A DNA stretch of 64,000 nucleotides from assembly GCA_039968605.1 (NCBI GenBank), contig JBDVPM010000008.1, forward strand, positions 2,656,968 to 2,720,967, given 5' to 3'. Shown in pieces: positions 11,049-24,400 of the stretch. The notes under the pieces were generated by a model. The model was given only the letters and a program-made list of their open reading frames with translations, made no database searches and was not told the origin of the DNA. This stretch comes from Alteripontixanthobacter sp. GTDB lineage: Bacteria; Pseudomonadota; Alphaproteobacteria; Sphingomonadales; Sphingomonadaceae. The translations under genes were made by a program, and so were the position numbers. Numbering within the stretch: the stretch's first letter is position 1; each line of letters begins with the position of its first letter.

Positions 11049-11182
11049 TTCAGTGCGCCAAGGCGTGTCGCGCGATATCGAGGCTGGGGCGTCGGTCGTG
11101 GCTCTGTCCTGTCGGCTGAATGCAGCCGGTCCGGCTAAGCGATAGCAGCCATCCCGGCCAGAGAAATAACCGGCCGGAAATA

Positions 11183-11212
11183 TAAAAGGGCGGCACCTCG
11201 CGGCACCGCCCC
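11183..11212 (-). terminator. terminator of the 17-kDa lipoprotein gene
   Basis: Minus-strand hairpin GGGCGG...CCGCCC (arms 11207-11212 and 11188-11193, with inner wobble pairing) followed by TTTTATATTT. It lies 40 nt after the lipoprotein stop. Confidence 0.8.
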
Positions 11213-11251
11213 CTTGCAAGTCACATGGCGGCCGGGGCCGCTGGAACGAGC

Positions 11252-11755
11252 TTATTCGGCGCCCATCCCGGCGAGATCGGCCCCGATGGTCTTGGCGACG
11301 TCTGCGCGCACCGCATCATTATGCTCGGCAACGGTCATCACGACTTCGCCATCCTTGTCGAGCAGCAAGGCTTCCTGGCCCGAGCCGAGCGGGGCCAGCT
11401 GCACGATCAGCGGACGCGGGTAGAGCCGGTTGCTTGCGCCATTGCCGCCATCGACGACTGCACCGATGCCGCCGCCCAGCAGGATGTTGCCGAAGGTGGA
11501 GCCGCCCAGCTTGGACTGGATCAGCACATAGGTGGGCTCATGCCCTTCCAGCGTGATATCGGCGCGAGTGTCGGACTTGCGGCGCATCTCCAATTCGCAC
11601 GGGGTGGTGCATTCCAGGCCGTTGAGGAAAACGACGCGCGCGCCATCCGGGTTGGTCTGGGTCATATAGTCGGTGTTGGTGCCGTTCATCACAGTGGCGC
11701 AGCCGCCAAGACCCAGGCCGAGCGATGCGGCCAACATTACTTTGAACAATTTCAT
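11252..11755 (-). CDS. putative lipoprotein of unknown function
   Basis: 167 residues. The start at 11755 follows AGGGGG and gives a lipoprotein signal peptide with the lipobox LGLGGC (Cys18). The mature part begins ATVMNGTNTDYMTQTNPDGA and contains a CTTPCELEMRRKSD segment and a glycine-rich hydrophobic stretch (GGSTFGNILLGGGIGAVVDGG), the arrangement seen in small cell-envelope lipoproteins that resemble PEGA/translocated-protein families. Function is not known. It is monocistronic, with its own terminator, and lies between the MATE gene and the cold-shock gene on the same strand. Confidence 0.8.
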   Translation of the reverse strand: MKLFKVMLAASLGLGLGGCATVMNGTNTDYMTQTNPDGARVVFLNGLECTTPCELEMRRKSDTRADITLEGHEPTYVLIQSKLGGSTFGNILLGGGIGAVVDGGNGASNRLYPRPLIVQLAPLGSGQEALLLDKDGEVVMTVAEHNDAVRADVAKTIGADLAGMGAE

Positions 11756-11910
11756 TTGATTACCCCCTATTAGTAACTGGCATGACCGTGCCGCCATGAG
11801 CCACCAGGGGCAACAAAAAAGCGCAGGCACCAAATTCCTGCGCCAATTCTGCCGGCGATGTGATCGAAATGCCTCAGCCTCAGCGGTGCTTCGCAAGGAC
11901 GAACGAAAAC

Positions 11911-11946
11911 GGGCGGCGCGCTCCTCGAAAAAGGAGCGCGCCGCCC
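11911..11946 (-). terminator. strong terminator after the cold-shock gene
   Basis: A perfect 15-bp stem (11911-11925 with 11932-11946, six-base loop) followed on the minus strand by GTTTTCGTT. It lies 25 nt past the cold-shock stop. The T tract is interrupted but the stem is very stable. Confidence 0.85.
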
Positions 11947-11971
11947 GCTGCGCTTCAGCAATTAAGCCAGA

Positions 11972-12178
11972 TTACGCTTCCTGGATGTTCACCGCGGACA
12001 TCTTGCCCTTGCGGTCTTCTTCCAGATCGTAGGAGACCTTCTGGTCCTTATCGAGCGTGCTCATGCCCGAACGCTCCAGCGAGGAGATGTGGACGAAGGC
12101 ATCGTCGCCGCCATCTTCGGGCGCGATGAAACCATAGCCCTTGTCGGGGTTGAAGAATTTTACTGTACCGATTGTCAT
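11972..12178 (-). CDS. cspA: cold-shock domain protein
   Basis: 68 residues. A single CspA-type OB fold that binds single-stranded RNA/DNA. RNP1 (GYGFIAPED) and RNP2 (DAFVHISSL) are both present, and the protein opens TIGTVKFFNPDKGYGF. The ATG at 12178 is chosen because an upstream in-frame extension has no family similarity. A long 5' untranslated region, as usual for csp mRNAs, probably occupies 12179 to about 12300. It may act as an RNA chaperone or antiterminator; whether it is cold-induced cannot be told from sequence. Confidence 0.95.
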   Translation of the reverse strand: MTIGTVKFFNPDKGYGFIAPEDGGDDAFVHISSLERSGMSTLDKDQKVSYDLEEDRKGKMSAVNIQEA

Positions 12179-12344
12179 TGGAAAAACCTTGCTTCCATAA
12201 GTGTCGGGAAGCGCCAACATGGTGCGTCCCGGCTGTCAGAGGCTAAACAGGCAGGAAGCATGGCTGCGCCCCGAATATCCGTCGCATGTGACGTAAGCTT
12301 GGCCGATATAGGCATGGTCCGCGCAAATTGCACGTGATTCATGC

Positions 12345-12377
12345 AAAAAGGGCGACGTCCTTGCGAACGCCGCCCTT
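12345..12377 (-). terminator. terminator of rplJL
   Basis: Minus-strand GGGCGGCGT...ACGTCGCCC hairpin followed by TTTTTG, about 130 nt beyond the rplL stop. Confidence 0.8.
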
Positions 12378-12434
12378 CCGATTGCAGGCGCTTCAAGACA
12401 CCCGCAAAACTTGCAATCGTCATCTCGCGCCTGC

Positions 12435-12480
12435 CGGGAGGTTGCTCCCGGTTCCACGAGATCCCCGCCTGCGCGGAGAT
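12435..12480. repeat. intergenic double hairpin, REP-like
   Basis: Two dyads side by side: CGGGAG-gttg-CTCCCG (12435-12450) and an imperfect ATCcCCGC..GCGGaGAT palindrome (12461-12480). The second resembles the short palindromes scattered between genes in many sphingomonads, whose chance translation reads like PRLRGD. It sits between rplL and the rplJL terminator. Other copies were not seen in this window. Confidence 0.4.
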
Positions 12481-12508
12481 AACGGCGGGAGTCTTCGCCC
12501 CCTGTCCG

Positions 12509-12883
12509 TTACTTGAGCTCGACCGTGCCGCCTGCGGCTTCGATCTTGCCCTTGATTTCTTCGGCTTCCGCCTTGTTCACGCCTTCCTTGACGGCCTTCG
12601 GCGCGCCTTCGACGAGTGCCTTGGCTTCGCCCAGGCCCAGACCGGTGATGGCACGGACTTCCTTGATCACCTGGATCTTCTTGCCGCCGTCGCCGGTCAG
12701 GACAACGTCGAATTCGTCCTTTTCTTCGGCTGCTGCTTCGCCGGCACCGCCGGCGGGGCCGGCCACTGCGACTGCTGCTGCGGCGCTGACGCCCCATTCG
12801 TCTTCCAGCGCGGTGGCCAGTTCGGCCGCCTCGAGGACGGTCAGCTTGCTAAGTTCTTCAACCAGTTTGGCGATATCTGCCAT
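12509..12883 (-). CDS. rplL: 50S ribosomal protein L7/L12
   Basis: 124 residues. It forms the flexible ribosomal stalk that recruits translation GTPases. Visible are the N-terminal dimerisation region ([20 protein letters not shown]), an Ala/Gly-rich hinge (about residues 35-52) and the C-terminal domain with EKDEFDVVL and the conserved [20 protein letters not shown] surface. It lies 75 nt after rplJ and is presumably cotranscribed with it. Confidence 0.98.
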   Translation of the reverse strand: MADIAKLVEELSKLTVLEAAELATALEDEWGVSAAAAVAVAGPAGGAGEAAAEEKDEFDVVLTGDGGKKIQVIKEVRAITGLGLGEAKALVEGAPKAVKEGVNKAEAEEIKGKIEAAGGTVELK

Positions 12884-12958
12884 GATGTCTTACTCCGATA
12901 AAATATGTGGCCGGGTGGCGGATTGCCGCCCGGATTATTCGCTGTGTGTAATAACCGC

Positions 12959-13474
12959 TTACGCTGCCTCTTTGGCGCCATAGGCACCGAAGACACGGGC
13001 CAGCTTGTTTGCCGGTGCATTGACGACCTGCGCGATTTTCGTCGCAGGTGCGTTGACCAGGCCGACCAGCTTGCCGCGAAGCTCGTCGAGGCTGGGCATG
13101 GAGGCAAGCGCCCTCACACCGGCTTCGTCGAGCAGCTGCGCGCCCATCGATCCACCAACGATTTCCAGTCGGTCGTTCGCCTTGGCGAACTCCACGGCGA
13201 TCTTCGCAGCGGCAACCGGATCTTCGCTGTAAGCGAGAGCGGTCGGGCCGGTGAGATGTTCGCCGATACCTTCGTAATCGGTGTCTTTCAGGGCGAGCTT
13301 GGCGAGGCGGTTCTTCGCAACCTTGTAGGACGCACCGGCTTCGCGCATGTTCTGCCTGAGCTGGGTGGATTGTTCCACCGTCAGACCAAGGTTGCGGGTG
13401 ACAACCACCACGCCAGCCTCGTTGAACACTGCGTTGAGCTGGGCGACCGCGTCGGATTTTTGCGAACGATCCAT
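12959..13474 (-). CDS. rplJ: 50S ribosomal protein L10
   Basis: 171 residues. It anchors L7/L12 dimers to the ribosome. The start at 13474 follows AAGGAG and gives the standard [14 protein letters not shown] beginning; the open frame further upstream is untranslated leader. The long C-terminal helix that binds L7/L12 is present. rplK and rplA are not immediately upstream, so rplJL here has its own promoter. L10 or the L10-L12 complex commonly represses its own leader; the roughly 250-nt leader here would allow this. Confidence 0.98.
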   Translation of the reverse strand: MDRSQKSDAVAQLNAVFNEAGVVVVTRNLGLTVEQSTQLRQNMREAGASYKVAKNRLAKLALKDTDYEGIGEHLTGPTALAYSEDPVAAAKIAVEFAKANDRLEIVGGSMGAQLLDEAGVRALASMPSLDELRGKLVGLVNAPATKIAQVVNAPANKLARVFGAYGAKEAA

Positions 13475-13725
13475 GCCGTACTCCTTCTCATATGGCCGCG
13501 AAGGAACGATGTCCCGCACGGCCGGCTCATATTCGTCCATGCCGGGTGTCGGCACGAACAAGTCCATCGAATGGGGAAGGAGGGTGCACCACATATCGGT
13601 GCGGCCCGGTGGCACAAGGCCACCTGAAATTCTCGTTTCCCCGCCTAGGCTGGAAATTAAGATGGCCAAAGCGCCATCACCAACTGTCTCGGACGGATGA
13701 CCTTGCAGGCAATGCCCGCAGGGCC
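13475..13725 (-). promoter_or_regulatory. long rplJ leader, possible L10 autoregulatory RNA
   Basis: Between the predicted transcription start (about 13725) and the rplJ ATG there are about 250 nt without a convincing gene. An in-frame extension of rplJ runs through it but does not resemble L10. The length suits a ribosomal-protein leader, but I could not fold it or match it to a known L10-leader model. Confidence 0.4.
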
Positions 13726-13732
13726 GGCGGCG

Positions 13733-13760
13733 CATTTACCCGCTGGACGCTGCAAGTCAA
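13733..13760 (-). promoter_or_regulatory. rplJL promoter
   Basis: Minus-strand TTGACT (13755-13760), 16-bp spacer, TAAATG (13733-13738). It is the only good match in the gap upstream of rplJ. Confidence 0.6.
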
Positions 13761-13821
13761 GCGAAAGCAGGGGCGCAGTGGTAGTCCACCCGGCGTTCGC
13801 GCGACAAACCGGCGCTGCCAA

Positions 13822-13855
13822 CAAAAAGCCGGGCGCGGATTGCTCCGGCCCGGCT
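13822..13855 (-). terminator. terminator of the acidic lipoprotein gene
   Basis: Minus-strand AGCCGGGC...GCCCGGCT stem (arms 13848-13855 and 13827-13834) followed by TTTTTG, 40 nt after the upstream gene's stop. Confidence 0.88.
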
Positions 13856-13896
13856 CGATGTGTGCTCGACCCGTCTGAACGGGGCGGCTGGCAGAC

Positions 13897-14139
13897 TTAG
13901 ATATCGTCGGCCGTGTCTTCCAGTTCCTCGGCCTGCTGCTCGAGAGCGGCGGCTTCGCCGACGGCACCGGCTTCTTCGGCCATGTCGGACTGGGCGTCGA
14001 GGACTTCGGCTTTTTCGTCCATCACTTCGGCCTGCGCCTCGGTGACATCGTCCATTTCCTCGCCGAGTTCTTCGGCCGGGCCGTCGCAGGCGCTGATGGC
14101 GAAGGCGATGGGCAGTGCGGCGTAAGCAAATTTCTTCAT
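13897..14139 (-). CDS. small acidic putative lipoprotein
   Basis: 80 residues from ATG 14139, behind GGGGAA. An N-terminal signal (MKKFAYAALPIAFAISAC) ends in a Cys at position 18 that could be lipidated, although the residues before it are a weak lipobox. The mature part is almost entirely Glu, Asp, Ala and Gln with a heptad-like pattern (EEMDDVTEAQAEVMDEK, EQQAEELEDTADDI), suggesting one or two amphipathic helices or a coiled coil. No function is recognised. It has its own terminator and lies downstream of the HTH/DUF2975 operon with a 56-nt gap. Confidence 0.75.
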   Translation of the reverse strand: MKKFAYAALPIAFAISACDGPAEELGEEMDDVTEAQAEVMDEKAEVLDAQSDMAEEAGAVGEAAALEQQAEELEDTADDI

Positions 14140-14195
14140 GGTTATTTCCCCTGTTGATTCGCCCGCCAACGAGTGAAGTCGGCAGACGGTTCCCC

Positions 14196-14396
14196 TTAAT
14201 TGGACGGTTCGTATGCCAGCAGGTCGCCGGGCTGGCAATCCAACTCTCGGCAGATGGCCGCCAGGGTGGAGAATCGGACCGCCTTGGCCTTGCCGGTCTT
14301 GAGGATCGACAGGTTGGCGAGGGTGAGGCCCACGCGCTCTGCCAGTTCGGTCAGCGTCATGCGCCGTTCGTGCAGCAGGTCGTCCAACTTGACCAT
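14196..14396 (-). CDS. small XRE/Cro-type HTH regulator (YozG-like)
   Basis: 66 residues. A one-domain helix-turn-helix protein: LTELAERVGLTLANLSILKTGK is the HTH core, followed by RFSTLAAICRELDCQPGDLLAYE, typical of the small regulators that travel with DUF2975 membrane proteins. The ATG at 14396 has an AAGGAG site; an alternative ATG at 14426 overlaps the DUF2975 stop (TGATG) and would add ten residues. Last gene of a three-gene operon. It is a natural candidate to bind the TATCG/CGATA sites upstream of the operon and control it, but this is inference. Confidence 0.88.
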   Translation of the reverse strand: MVKLDDLLHERRMTLTELAERVGLTLANLSILKTGKAKAVRFSTLAAICRELDCQPGDLLAYEPSN

Positions 14397-14425
14397 GATG
14401 GTTGCTCCTTCTTCTTCGGTTGGCA

Positions 14426-14971
14426 TCAGACGGTCCCTTCCAGGTCGTCGCGCAGGCGGGTGCCGTGGCGGAAAATACGGGCCAGGATGAAGAGCAGGAT
14501 GACGAGCAGGATACCGCTCATATCCATTCCCGCATCGACCGACACGTTCGTATCCTCGAACTGGTCGGCGAATTTGAGCAGGTAAATGCCGAATGCTGCA
14601 GCCGGTATGGTGAGCAATTGCACGCCCAGCATCAACCATGCCATCGCGCTGAGGCGTTTGGCGTTCTGATCCACGAATGGATCGCCTTCGCCGACCGTGC
14701 CGATGATCCGGCGTAGCTTGTCGAAGAACACGAACAGCATGGCGACCATTGCCAAGCCGATCAGCAGCACACCGATGAGCGGAAGCAGGGGCAGGCTGAC
14801 ACTGGGATCGGCCAGTTCGGCGCGCAGTTCAGCATTGATCGCGCCTTGTGCAAACGGAATGGCGACAAGAACGCCCACCAGGGCGATGGCGCCGAAGGCC
14901 ATCGCGGCCTGCATGAAGATGGCTGCTATCTTGCCGATCAGCAGCAACGGATCATTGAAAGCACGTGGCAT
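14426..14971 (-). CDS. DUF2975 family membrane protein
   Basis: 181 residues with four predicted membrane helices. The conserved VFFDKLRRIIGTVGEGDPF loop and the C-terminal RIFRHGTRLRDDLEGTV match DUF2975. Members are almost always encoded beside a small XRE regulator, as here, and the pair is thought to form a regulatory or stress-related unit, without a proven function. The start at 14971 follows GGGAGA. A 43-residue hydrophobic peptide gene precedes it by 26 nt. Confidence 0.85.
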   Translation of the reverse strand: MPRAFNDPLLLIGKIAAIFMQAAMAFGAIALVGVLVAIPFAQGAINAELRAELADPSVSLPLLPLIGVLLIGLAMVAMLFVFFDKLRRIIGTVGEGDPFVDQNAKRLSAMAWLMLGVQLLTIPAAAFGIYLLKFADQFEDTNVSVDAGMDMSGILLVILLFILARIFRHGTRLRDDLEGTV

Positions 14972-14997
14972 GGTATGTCTCCCTGTTAGGTCTGCAA

Positions 14998-15129
14998 TCA
15001 GGCGATCAGCGGGGCGGCGACGATCATCGATGCGGCGGCGGGCGGCACGTCGATCACGGCAGTGAAGCTGATGAAGGCAATCGCGACGGCGGCGAAAGCG
15101 GCGGGAATCTTGGTGCGAAGGCTGGTCAT
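14998..15129 (-). CDS. 43-residue hydrophobic peptide, first gene of the DUF2975 operon
   Basis: A short ORF starting ATG at 15129 with an excellent ribosome site (AAGGAG). It reads MTSLRTKIPAAFAAVAIAFI and continues to a stop at 14998-15000; it is one hydrophobic span with a positively charged N-terminus, so a small membrane or exported peptide. It fills the space between the operon promoter and the DUF2975 gene with only 26 nt to spare, which supports its being translated. No family is recognised. Confidence 0.6.
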   Translation of the reverse strand: MTSLRTKIPAAFAAVAIAFISFTAVIDVPPAAASMIVAAPLIA

Positions 15130-15130
15130 T

Positions 15131-15261
15131 TATCGATCTCCTTGATTTGCGATATCGATAAACAACAATATTCCCGCCTTATTGTCAATCGATAAATATC
15201 GAAAAACGATAATGTGCTGATCGGAAAGCGATAATTCTGGGCATATCGATTGTCGATATCG
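15131..15261. promoter_or_regulatory. cluster of TATCG/CGATA operator-like sites
   Basis: At least nine TATCG or CGATA half-sites fall within 131 bp (starting at 15131, 15153, 15156, 15190, 15197, 15207, 15229, 15244, 15254 and 15257). They include the full palindrome TATCGATA at 15153-15160 and near-palindromes around 15190 and 15250. The segment is much more AT-rich than its surroundings. Two sites overlap or adjoin the -10 and -35 of the DUF2975 operon promoter, as expected for repressor binding. Confidence 0.6.
15160..15188 (-). promoter_or_regulatory. promoter of the peptide/DUF2975/HTH operon
   Basis: Minus-strand consensus TTGACA (15183-15188), 17-bp spacer, TTGTTT (15160-15165). The -10 is poor but the position, 31 nt upstream of the first start, is right. 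It is embedded in the TATCG/CGATA cluster. Confidence 0.55.
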
Positions 15262-15349
15262 CTCGGTTGCGCCCATATGGTGGGCGAGCTGTCCGAATCA
15301 TCGTGCGAGTCGCGCCACGCTGGCGCGCTCAACCTGACCTGGGTGCCGC

Positions 15350-15378
15350 TTGACCTTTCGGCGGCGTTTTCCTACATG
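15350..15378 (+). promoter_or_regulatory. rpoBC promoter
   Basis: TTGACC (15350-15355), 17-bp spacer, TACATG (15373-15378). This gives a leader of roughly 220 nt before rpoB; no gene is seen in it. Confidence 0.55.
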
Positions 15379-15607
15379 GCTGGCAACCGCACGCTTCGGG
15401 ATGGCCTCGCTCTGGCGCGGGAGTTTGGCCAAGAATAGAAGCGGCTTTCCATACTCGCGAGCGCAAGATGCTGCAGCAGCGGCCCGGCAGGGCTCGCTTT
15501 TCTGCGGCTTTCTTTCGTTTGCGTGTCTGGTGGCAAACCGCCGCGCCGCATCCAATCCAGCACCTCGCCAAGGCGCGGTGCCCAGATAAAGAAGCGAATC
15601 ACCCCCT

Positions 15608-19828
<4,221 letters not shown>

Positions 19829-19900
19829 TCAGGGGTAGGGCGGCCGCGCCGGTCGCCCCCCTCCACCGCCCCTAGATTTCTCCCCCAAGGGAATGACAAA

Positions 19901-22900
19901 ATGAACGAACTGACCAAATTCACCAACCAGCTGGCCAAGCCGGAAACCTTCGACCAGATTCAGATCGGTCTGGCTTCGCCGGAGCGTATCCGCAGCTGGT
20001 CCTTCGGCGAAATCAAGAAGCCCGAAACCATCAATTACCGCACGTTCAAGCCCGAGCGTGACGGCCTGTTCTGCGCGCGCATCTTCGGTCCGGTGAAGGA
20101 TTACGAATGCCTGTGCGGCAAGTACAAGCGCATGAAGTACAAGGGCGTCGTCTGCGAGAAGTGCGGCGTCGAAGTAACCGTGACCAAGGTCCGGCGCGAG
20201 AGGATGGGCCACATCGAACTGGCCGCGCCGGTTGCGCATATCTGGTTCCTGAAATCGCTCCCCAGCCGCATCGGCCTGCTGCTCGACATGCAGCTCAAGC
20301 AGCTGGAGCGCGTGCTCTATTTCGAAAGCTACATCGTCACCGAGCCGGGCCTGACCCCGCTGGAGAAATTCCAGCTGATGACGGAAGACGAACTGCTCGA
20401 AGCGCAGGACGAGTATGGCGAAGACGCCTTCACCGCCGGGATCGGCGCCGAAGCAGTCAAGATCATGCTGATGGACCTGGATCTTGAGCAGGAGCGCGAC
20501 GACCTCATGGAGGAACTCGCCACCACCAAGTCGAAGCTCAAGCCCGCCAAGATCATCAAGCGTTTGAAGGTCGTGGAAAGCTTCATCGGTTCGGGCAACC
20601 GCCCCGAATGGATGATCCTCGAAGTCGTCCCCGTGATCCCGCCCGAACTGCGCCCGCTGGTGCCGCTCGACGGCGGCCGCTTCGCGACGTCCGATCTCAA
20701 CGATCTCTATCGCCGCGTGATCAACCGCAACAACCGCTTGAAGCGCCTGATCGAATTGCGCGCGCCCGATATCATCGTGCGTAACGAGAAGCGCATGCTG
20801 CAAGAGGCTGTCGACGCGCTGTTCGACAATGGCCGCCGCGGCCGCGTGATCACGGGTGCCAACAAGCGCCCGCTCAAATCGCTGTCCGATATGCTCAAGG
20901 GCAAGCAGGGCCGTTTCCGGCAGAACCTGCTCGGCAAGCGCGTCGATTATTCCGGCCGTTCGGTCATCGTGACCGGCCCGGAATTGAAGCTGCACCAATG
21001 CGGCCTGCCCAAGAAGATGGCGCTCGAACTGTTCAAGCCGTTCATCTATGCGCGCCTCGATGCCAAGGGTCTGTCGATGACCCTGAAGCAGGCGAAGAAG
21101 TGGGTCGAGAAGGAGCGCAAGGAAGTCTGGGATATCCTCGACGAGGTTATTCGCGAGCATCCCGTGCTGCTGAACCGCGCACCGACGCTTCACCGTCTCG
21201 GCATCCAGGCGTTCGAACCGGTACTGATCGAGGGCAAGGCGATCCAGCTTCACCCGCTGGTCTGCTCCGCTTTCAACGCCGACTTCGACGGTGACCAGAT
21301 GGCCGTCCACGTCCCGCTTTCGCTGGAAGCCCAGCTGGAAGCGCGCGTGCTGATGATGTCCACCAACAACATCCTCAGCCCTGCAAATGGCAAGCCGATC
21401 ATCGTCCCTTCGCAGGACATGGTGCTCGGCATCTATTATCTCTCGATGGACCGCGAAGGCGAGCCGGGCGAGGGCCGGATGCTGACCGATATGGCCGAAA
21501 TCCACCATGCTCTGGAAGTGGGTGCGGTGACGCTCCACTCCAAGATCCACACCCGCGTCCCGCAAGCGGGCGAAGATGGCAAGATCGCACTCAAGCGGTT
21601 CGAAACCACGCCGGGCCGGATGCTGATCGGCGAATGTCTGCCGAAGAACCACAAGGTTCCATTCGACATCGTCAACCGCCTTCTGACCAAGAAGGAAATC
21701 GGCGACGTGATCGATCAGGTCTATCGCCACACCGGCCAGAAGGACACGGTGCTGTTCGCCGATGCGATCATGTCGCTCGGCTTCCGCCACGCGTTCAAGG
21801 CCGGTATTTCGTTCGGCAAGGACGATATGATCATCCCCGACAGCAAGGATGGCATGATCGAAGAGGCCAAGAAGCTGGTTGCCGATTACGAGCAGCAATA
21901 TCAGGATGGCCTGATCACCCAGCAGGAAAAATATAACAAGGTGATCGATGCCTGGTCGCGCACCGGCGACCAGGTTGCCGACGCCATGATGGACGAGATC
22001 AAGGCGCGTCCCAAGGACAAGGACGGCCGCGAGGCAGAGATCAACTCAATCTACATGATGAGCCATTCGGGCGCGCGTGGTTCGCCGGCGCAGATGAAGC
22101 AGCTTGCCGGGATGCGCGGACTGATGGCCAAGCCTTCGGGCGAGATCATCGAAACGCCGATCATCTCGAACTTCAAGGAAGGTCTGACCGTCCTCGAATA
22201 CTTCAACTCCACCCACGGTGCCCGCAAGGGCCTTGCGGATACGGCGTTGAAGACCGCGAACTCGGGCTATCTGACGCGCCGCCTGGTCGATGTGTCGCAG
22301 GATTGCACCATCGTGGTGGAGGATTGCAAAACCTCCAACGCGCTGGAAATGCGTGCCATCGTGCAGGGCGGCTCGGTCATCGCGTCGCTTGGCGAGCGTA
22401 TCCTGGGTCGGACTACGGCGGAAGACCTGGTGAATGCCAAGACCGACGAAGTGATCGTCAAGAAGGGCACGCTGGTCGACGAGGCGATGGTCAAGGAAAT
22501 CGAGGCTGCCGAAGTGCAGTCCGCGAAAATCCGCTCGCCGCTGGTCTGCGAGGCCGACATGGGCGTGTGCGGCAAGTGCTACGGACGTGATCTTGCCCGC
22601 GGCACGCCGGTCAATATCGGTGAGGCCGTCGGCGTGATCGCCGCGCAGTCTATCGGCGAACCCGGCACGCAGTTGACCATGCGGACCTTCCACATTGGCG
22701 GCGCTGCGCAGGTGAACGAAACCAGCCATCTGGAATCGATCTCCGACGGTACCGTGTCCTACCGCGATATGCCGACCATTACCGACAAGAAGGGCCGTGT
22801 GCTCTCGCTTGCACGGAACGGCGAAATCGTGGTGACCGATGCCGAGGGGCGCGAGCGTGAAATGCACAAGGTGCCTTATGGTACGGTGCTGCTCAACAAG

Positions 22901-24268
22901 GATGGTGCCAAGATCGAAGAAGGCGACCGTTTGGCGGAATGGGATCCGTTCACCCTGCCGATCATCACCGAGCAATCGGGCAGCGTGCGCTTCCAGGATC
23001 TGCTGGACGGGACCACCATGGAAGAACGCGCCGACGATGCGACCGGTATCACCCAGCGCGTTGTCACCGAGAACCGGGCAACCGGGCGCAAGAAGAAGGA
23101 AGACCTTCGTCCGCGCCTGACGCTGCTTGGCGAAGGCCAGAAGCTGGACGACGATGGCGAGACCGAGGCGCAGCGTTACATGCTGGCACCGGGCACCGTG
23201 CTGTCGGTCGAGGATGGCCAGCAGGTCGAAGCGGGCGACATTTTGGCCCGTGCCAGCCGCGAAGCGTCCAAGACGCGCGACATCACCGGCGGTCTGCCGC
23301 GTGTTGCCGAGCTGTTCGAAGCGCGTATCCCGAAGGACAATGCGATCATCGCCAAGATCGATGGCCGCATCGAATTCGTCCGCGAATACAAGGCGAAGCG
23401 CAAGATCGCCATCGTTCCCGAGGAAGGCGAACAGGTCGATTACCTGATTGCCAAGACCAAGGTGATCGATGTGCAGGAAGGCGACATGGTCAAGAAGGGC
23501 GACACGCTGGTTTCGGGCAGCCCGAACCCGCATGACATCCTCGACGTCATGGGCGTGGAAGCGCTGGCCGAGTATCTCGTCGACGAGATCCAGGAAGTGT
23601 ACCGACTCCAGGGCGTGAAGATCAACGACAAGCACATCGAAACGATCGTTCGCCAGATGCTGCAGAAGGTCGAGATCACCGATGGCGGCGATACCACGCT
23701 GTTGCCGGGCGAGCAGGTCGATCGTGCGGAAATGGACGAGAACAACGCCAAGCTGACCTCGCGCAAGAAAAAGGCGCAAGGCAAGCCGATCCTGCTCGGG
23801 ATCACCAAGGCCTCGCTCCAGACCCGCAGCTTCATCTCCGCCGCATCCTTCCAGGAAACCACCCGCGTGCTGACGCAGGCGGCGGTCGAAGGGAAGCAGG
23901 ATACGCTGGTCGGCCTGAAGGAAAACGTGATCGTGGGCCGTCTCATCCCCGCCGGTACCGGCGCGGGCATGAACCGGATGCGCGTCACCGCTTCCAGCCG
24001 CGATGCCGCCTTGCGCGCGCAGTGGAAGAAGGCCCAGGAAGCGATCATCGCCGCCAATACGGCTGCCGAAGAGCACGAGGCCGAACTGGCCCAGGGCTCC
24101 GAAGCAGCGATCGGCGACGATCCGCTGGCGGCGGTCGAGGGTGAAACCCACGGCACCGACGCAGATGCGGGCGATTACCTGACCGAGGAAGCCAAGGAAG
24201 GCGGCCCGGCCGCCTCCGACGAACCGACGCAGGAACCGACGACGGAAGAAACTTCCGAAGACGAATAG
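19901..24268 (+). CDS. rpoC: DNA-directed RNA polymerase subunit beta-prime
   Basis: 1455 residues. It carries the catalytic magnesium motif [14 protein letters not shown] and the N-terminal zinc site [19 protein letters not shown]; the second zinc cluster ([13 protein letters not shown]) is also present. The C-terminal tail (last about 60 residues) is very acidic and rich in Thr/Pro/Glu, a variable extension common in the group. It starts 72 nt after rpoB behind AAGGGAA and is cotranscribed with it. A strong terminator follows. Confidence 0.99.
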   Translation: MNELTKFTNQLAKPETFDQIQIGLASPERIRSWSFGEIKKPETINYRTFKPERDGLFCARIFGPVKDYECLCGKYKRMKYKGVVCEKCGVEVTVTKVRRERMGHIELAAPVAHIWFLKSLPSRIGLLLDMQLKQLERVLYFESYIVTEPGLTPLEKFQLMTEDELLEAQDEYGEDAFTAGIGAEAVKIMLMDLDLEQERDDLMEELATTKSKLKPAKIIKRLKVVESFIGSGNRPEWMILEVVPVIPPELRPLVPLDGGRFATSDLNDLYRRVINRNNRLKRLIELRAPDIIVRNEKRMLQEAVDALFDNGRRGRVITGANKRPLKSLSDMLKGKQGRFRQNLLGKRVDYSGRSVIVTGPELKLHQCGLPKKMALELFKPFIYARLDAKGLSMTLKQAKKWVEKERKEVWDILDEVIREHPVLLNRAPTLHRLGIQAFEPVLIEGKAIQLHPLVCSAFNADFDGDQMAVHVPLSLEAQLEARVLMMSTNNILSPANGKPIIVPSQDMVLGIYYLSMDREGEPGEGRMLTDMAEIHHALEVGAVTLHSKIHTRVPQAGEDGKIALKRFETTPGRMLIGECLPKNHKVPFDIVNRLLTKKEIGDVIDQVYRHTGQKDTVLFADAIMSLGFRHAFKAGISFGKDDMIIPDSKDGMIEEAKKLVADYEQQYQDGLITQQEKYNKVIDAWSRTGDQVADAMMDEIKARPKDKDGREAEINSIYMMSHSGARGSPAQMKQLAGMRGLMAKPSGEIIETPIISNFKEGLTVLEYFNSTHGARKGLADTALKTANSGYLTRRLVDVSQDCTIVVEDCKTSNALEMRAIVQGGSVIASLGERILGRTTAEDLVNAKTDEVIVKKGTLVDEAMVKEIEAAEVQSAKIRSPLVCEADMGVCGKCYGRDLARGTPVNIGEAVGVIAAQSIGEPGTQLTMRTFHIGGAAQVNETSHLESISDGTVSYRDMPTITDKKGRVLSLARNGEIVVTDAEGREREMHKVPYGTVLLNKDGAKIEEGDRLAEWDPFTLPIITEQSGSVRFQDLLDGTTMEERADDATGITQRVVTENRATGRKKKEDLRPRLTLLGEGQKLDDDGETEAQRYMLAPGTVLSVEDGQQVEAGDILARASREASKTRDITGGLPRVAELFEARIPKDNAIIAKIDGRIEFVREYKAKRKIAIVPEEGEQVDYLIAKTKVIDVQEGDMVKKGDTLVSGSPNPHDILDVMGVEALAEYLVDEIQEVYRLQGVKINDKHIETIVRQMLQKVEITDGGDTTLLPGEQVDRAEMDENNAKLTSRKKKAQGKPILLGITKASLQTRSFISAASFQETTRVLTQAAVEGKQDTLVGLKENVIVGRLIPAGTGAGMNRMRVTASSRDAALRAQWKKAQEAIIAANTAAEEHEAELAQGSEAAIGDDPLAAVEGETHGTDADAGDYLTEEAKEGGPAASDEPTQEPTTEETSEDE

Positions 24269-24320
24269 GCGTCCGCCGCGAAAATCCGCGTAACCATGCG
24301 GGTTTGAGCACCTGACAAAC

Positions 24321-24352
24321 AGCCCCGCCGGAGCGATCCGGCGGGGCTTTTT
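24321..24352 (+). terminator. rpoBC terminator
   Basis: Perfect 12-bp stem AGCCCCGCCGGA / TCCGGCGGGGCT with a GCGA loop, then a run of T. Confidence 0.95.
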
Positions 24353-24400
24353 GTGTCCGCGCCCCTCGTCAAGGCAGCGGCGACAGGCTAATCGATTTGC

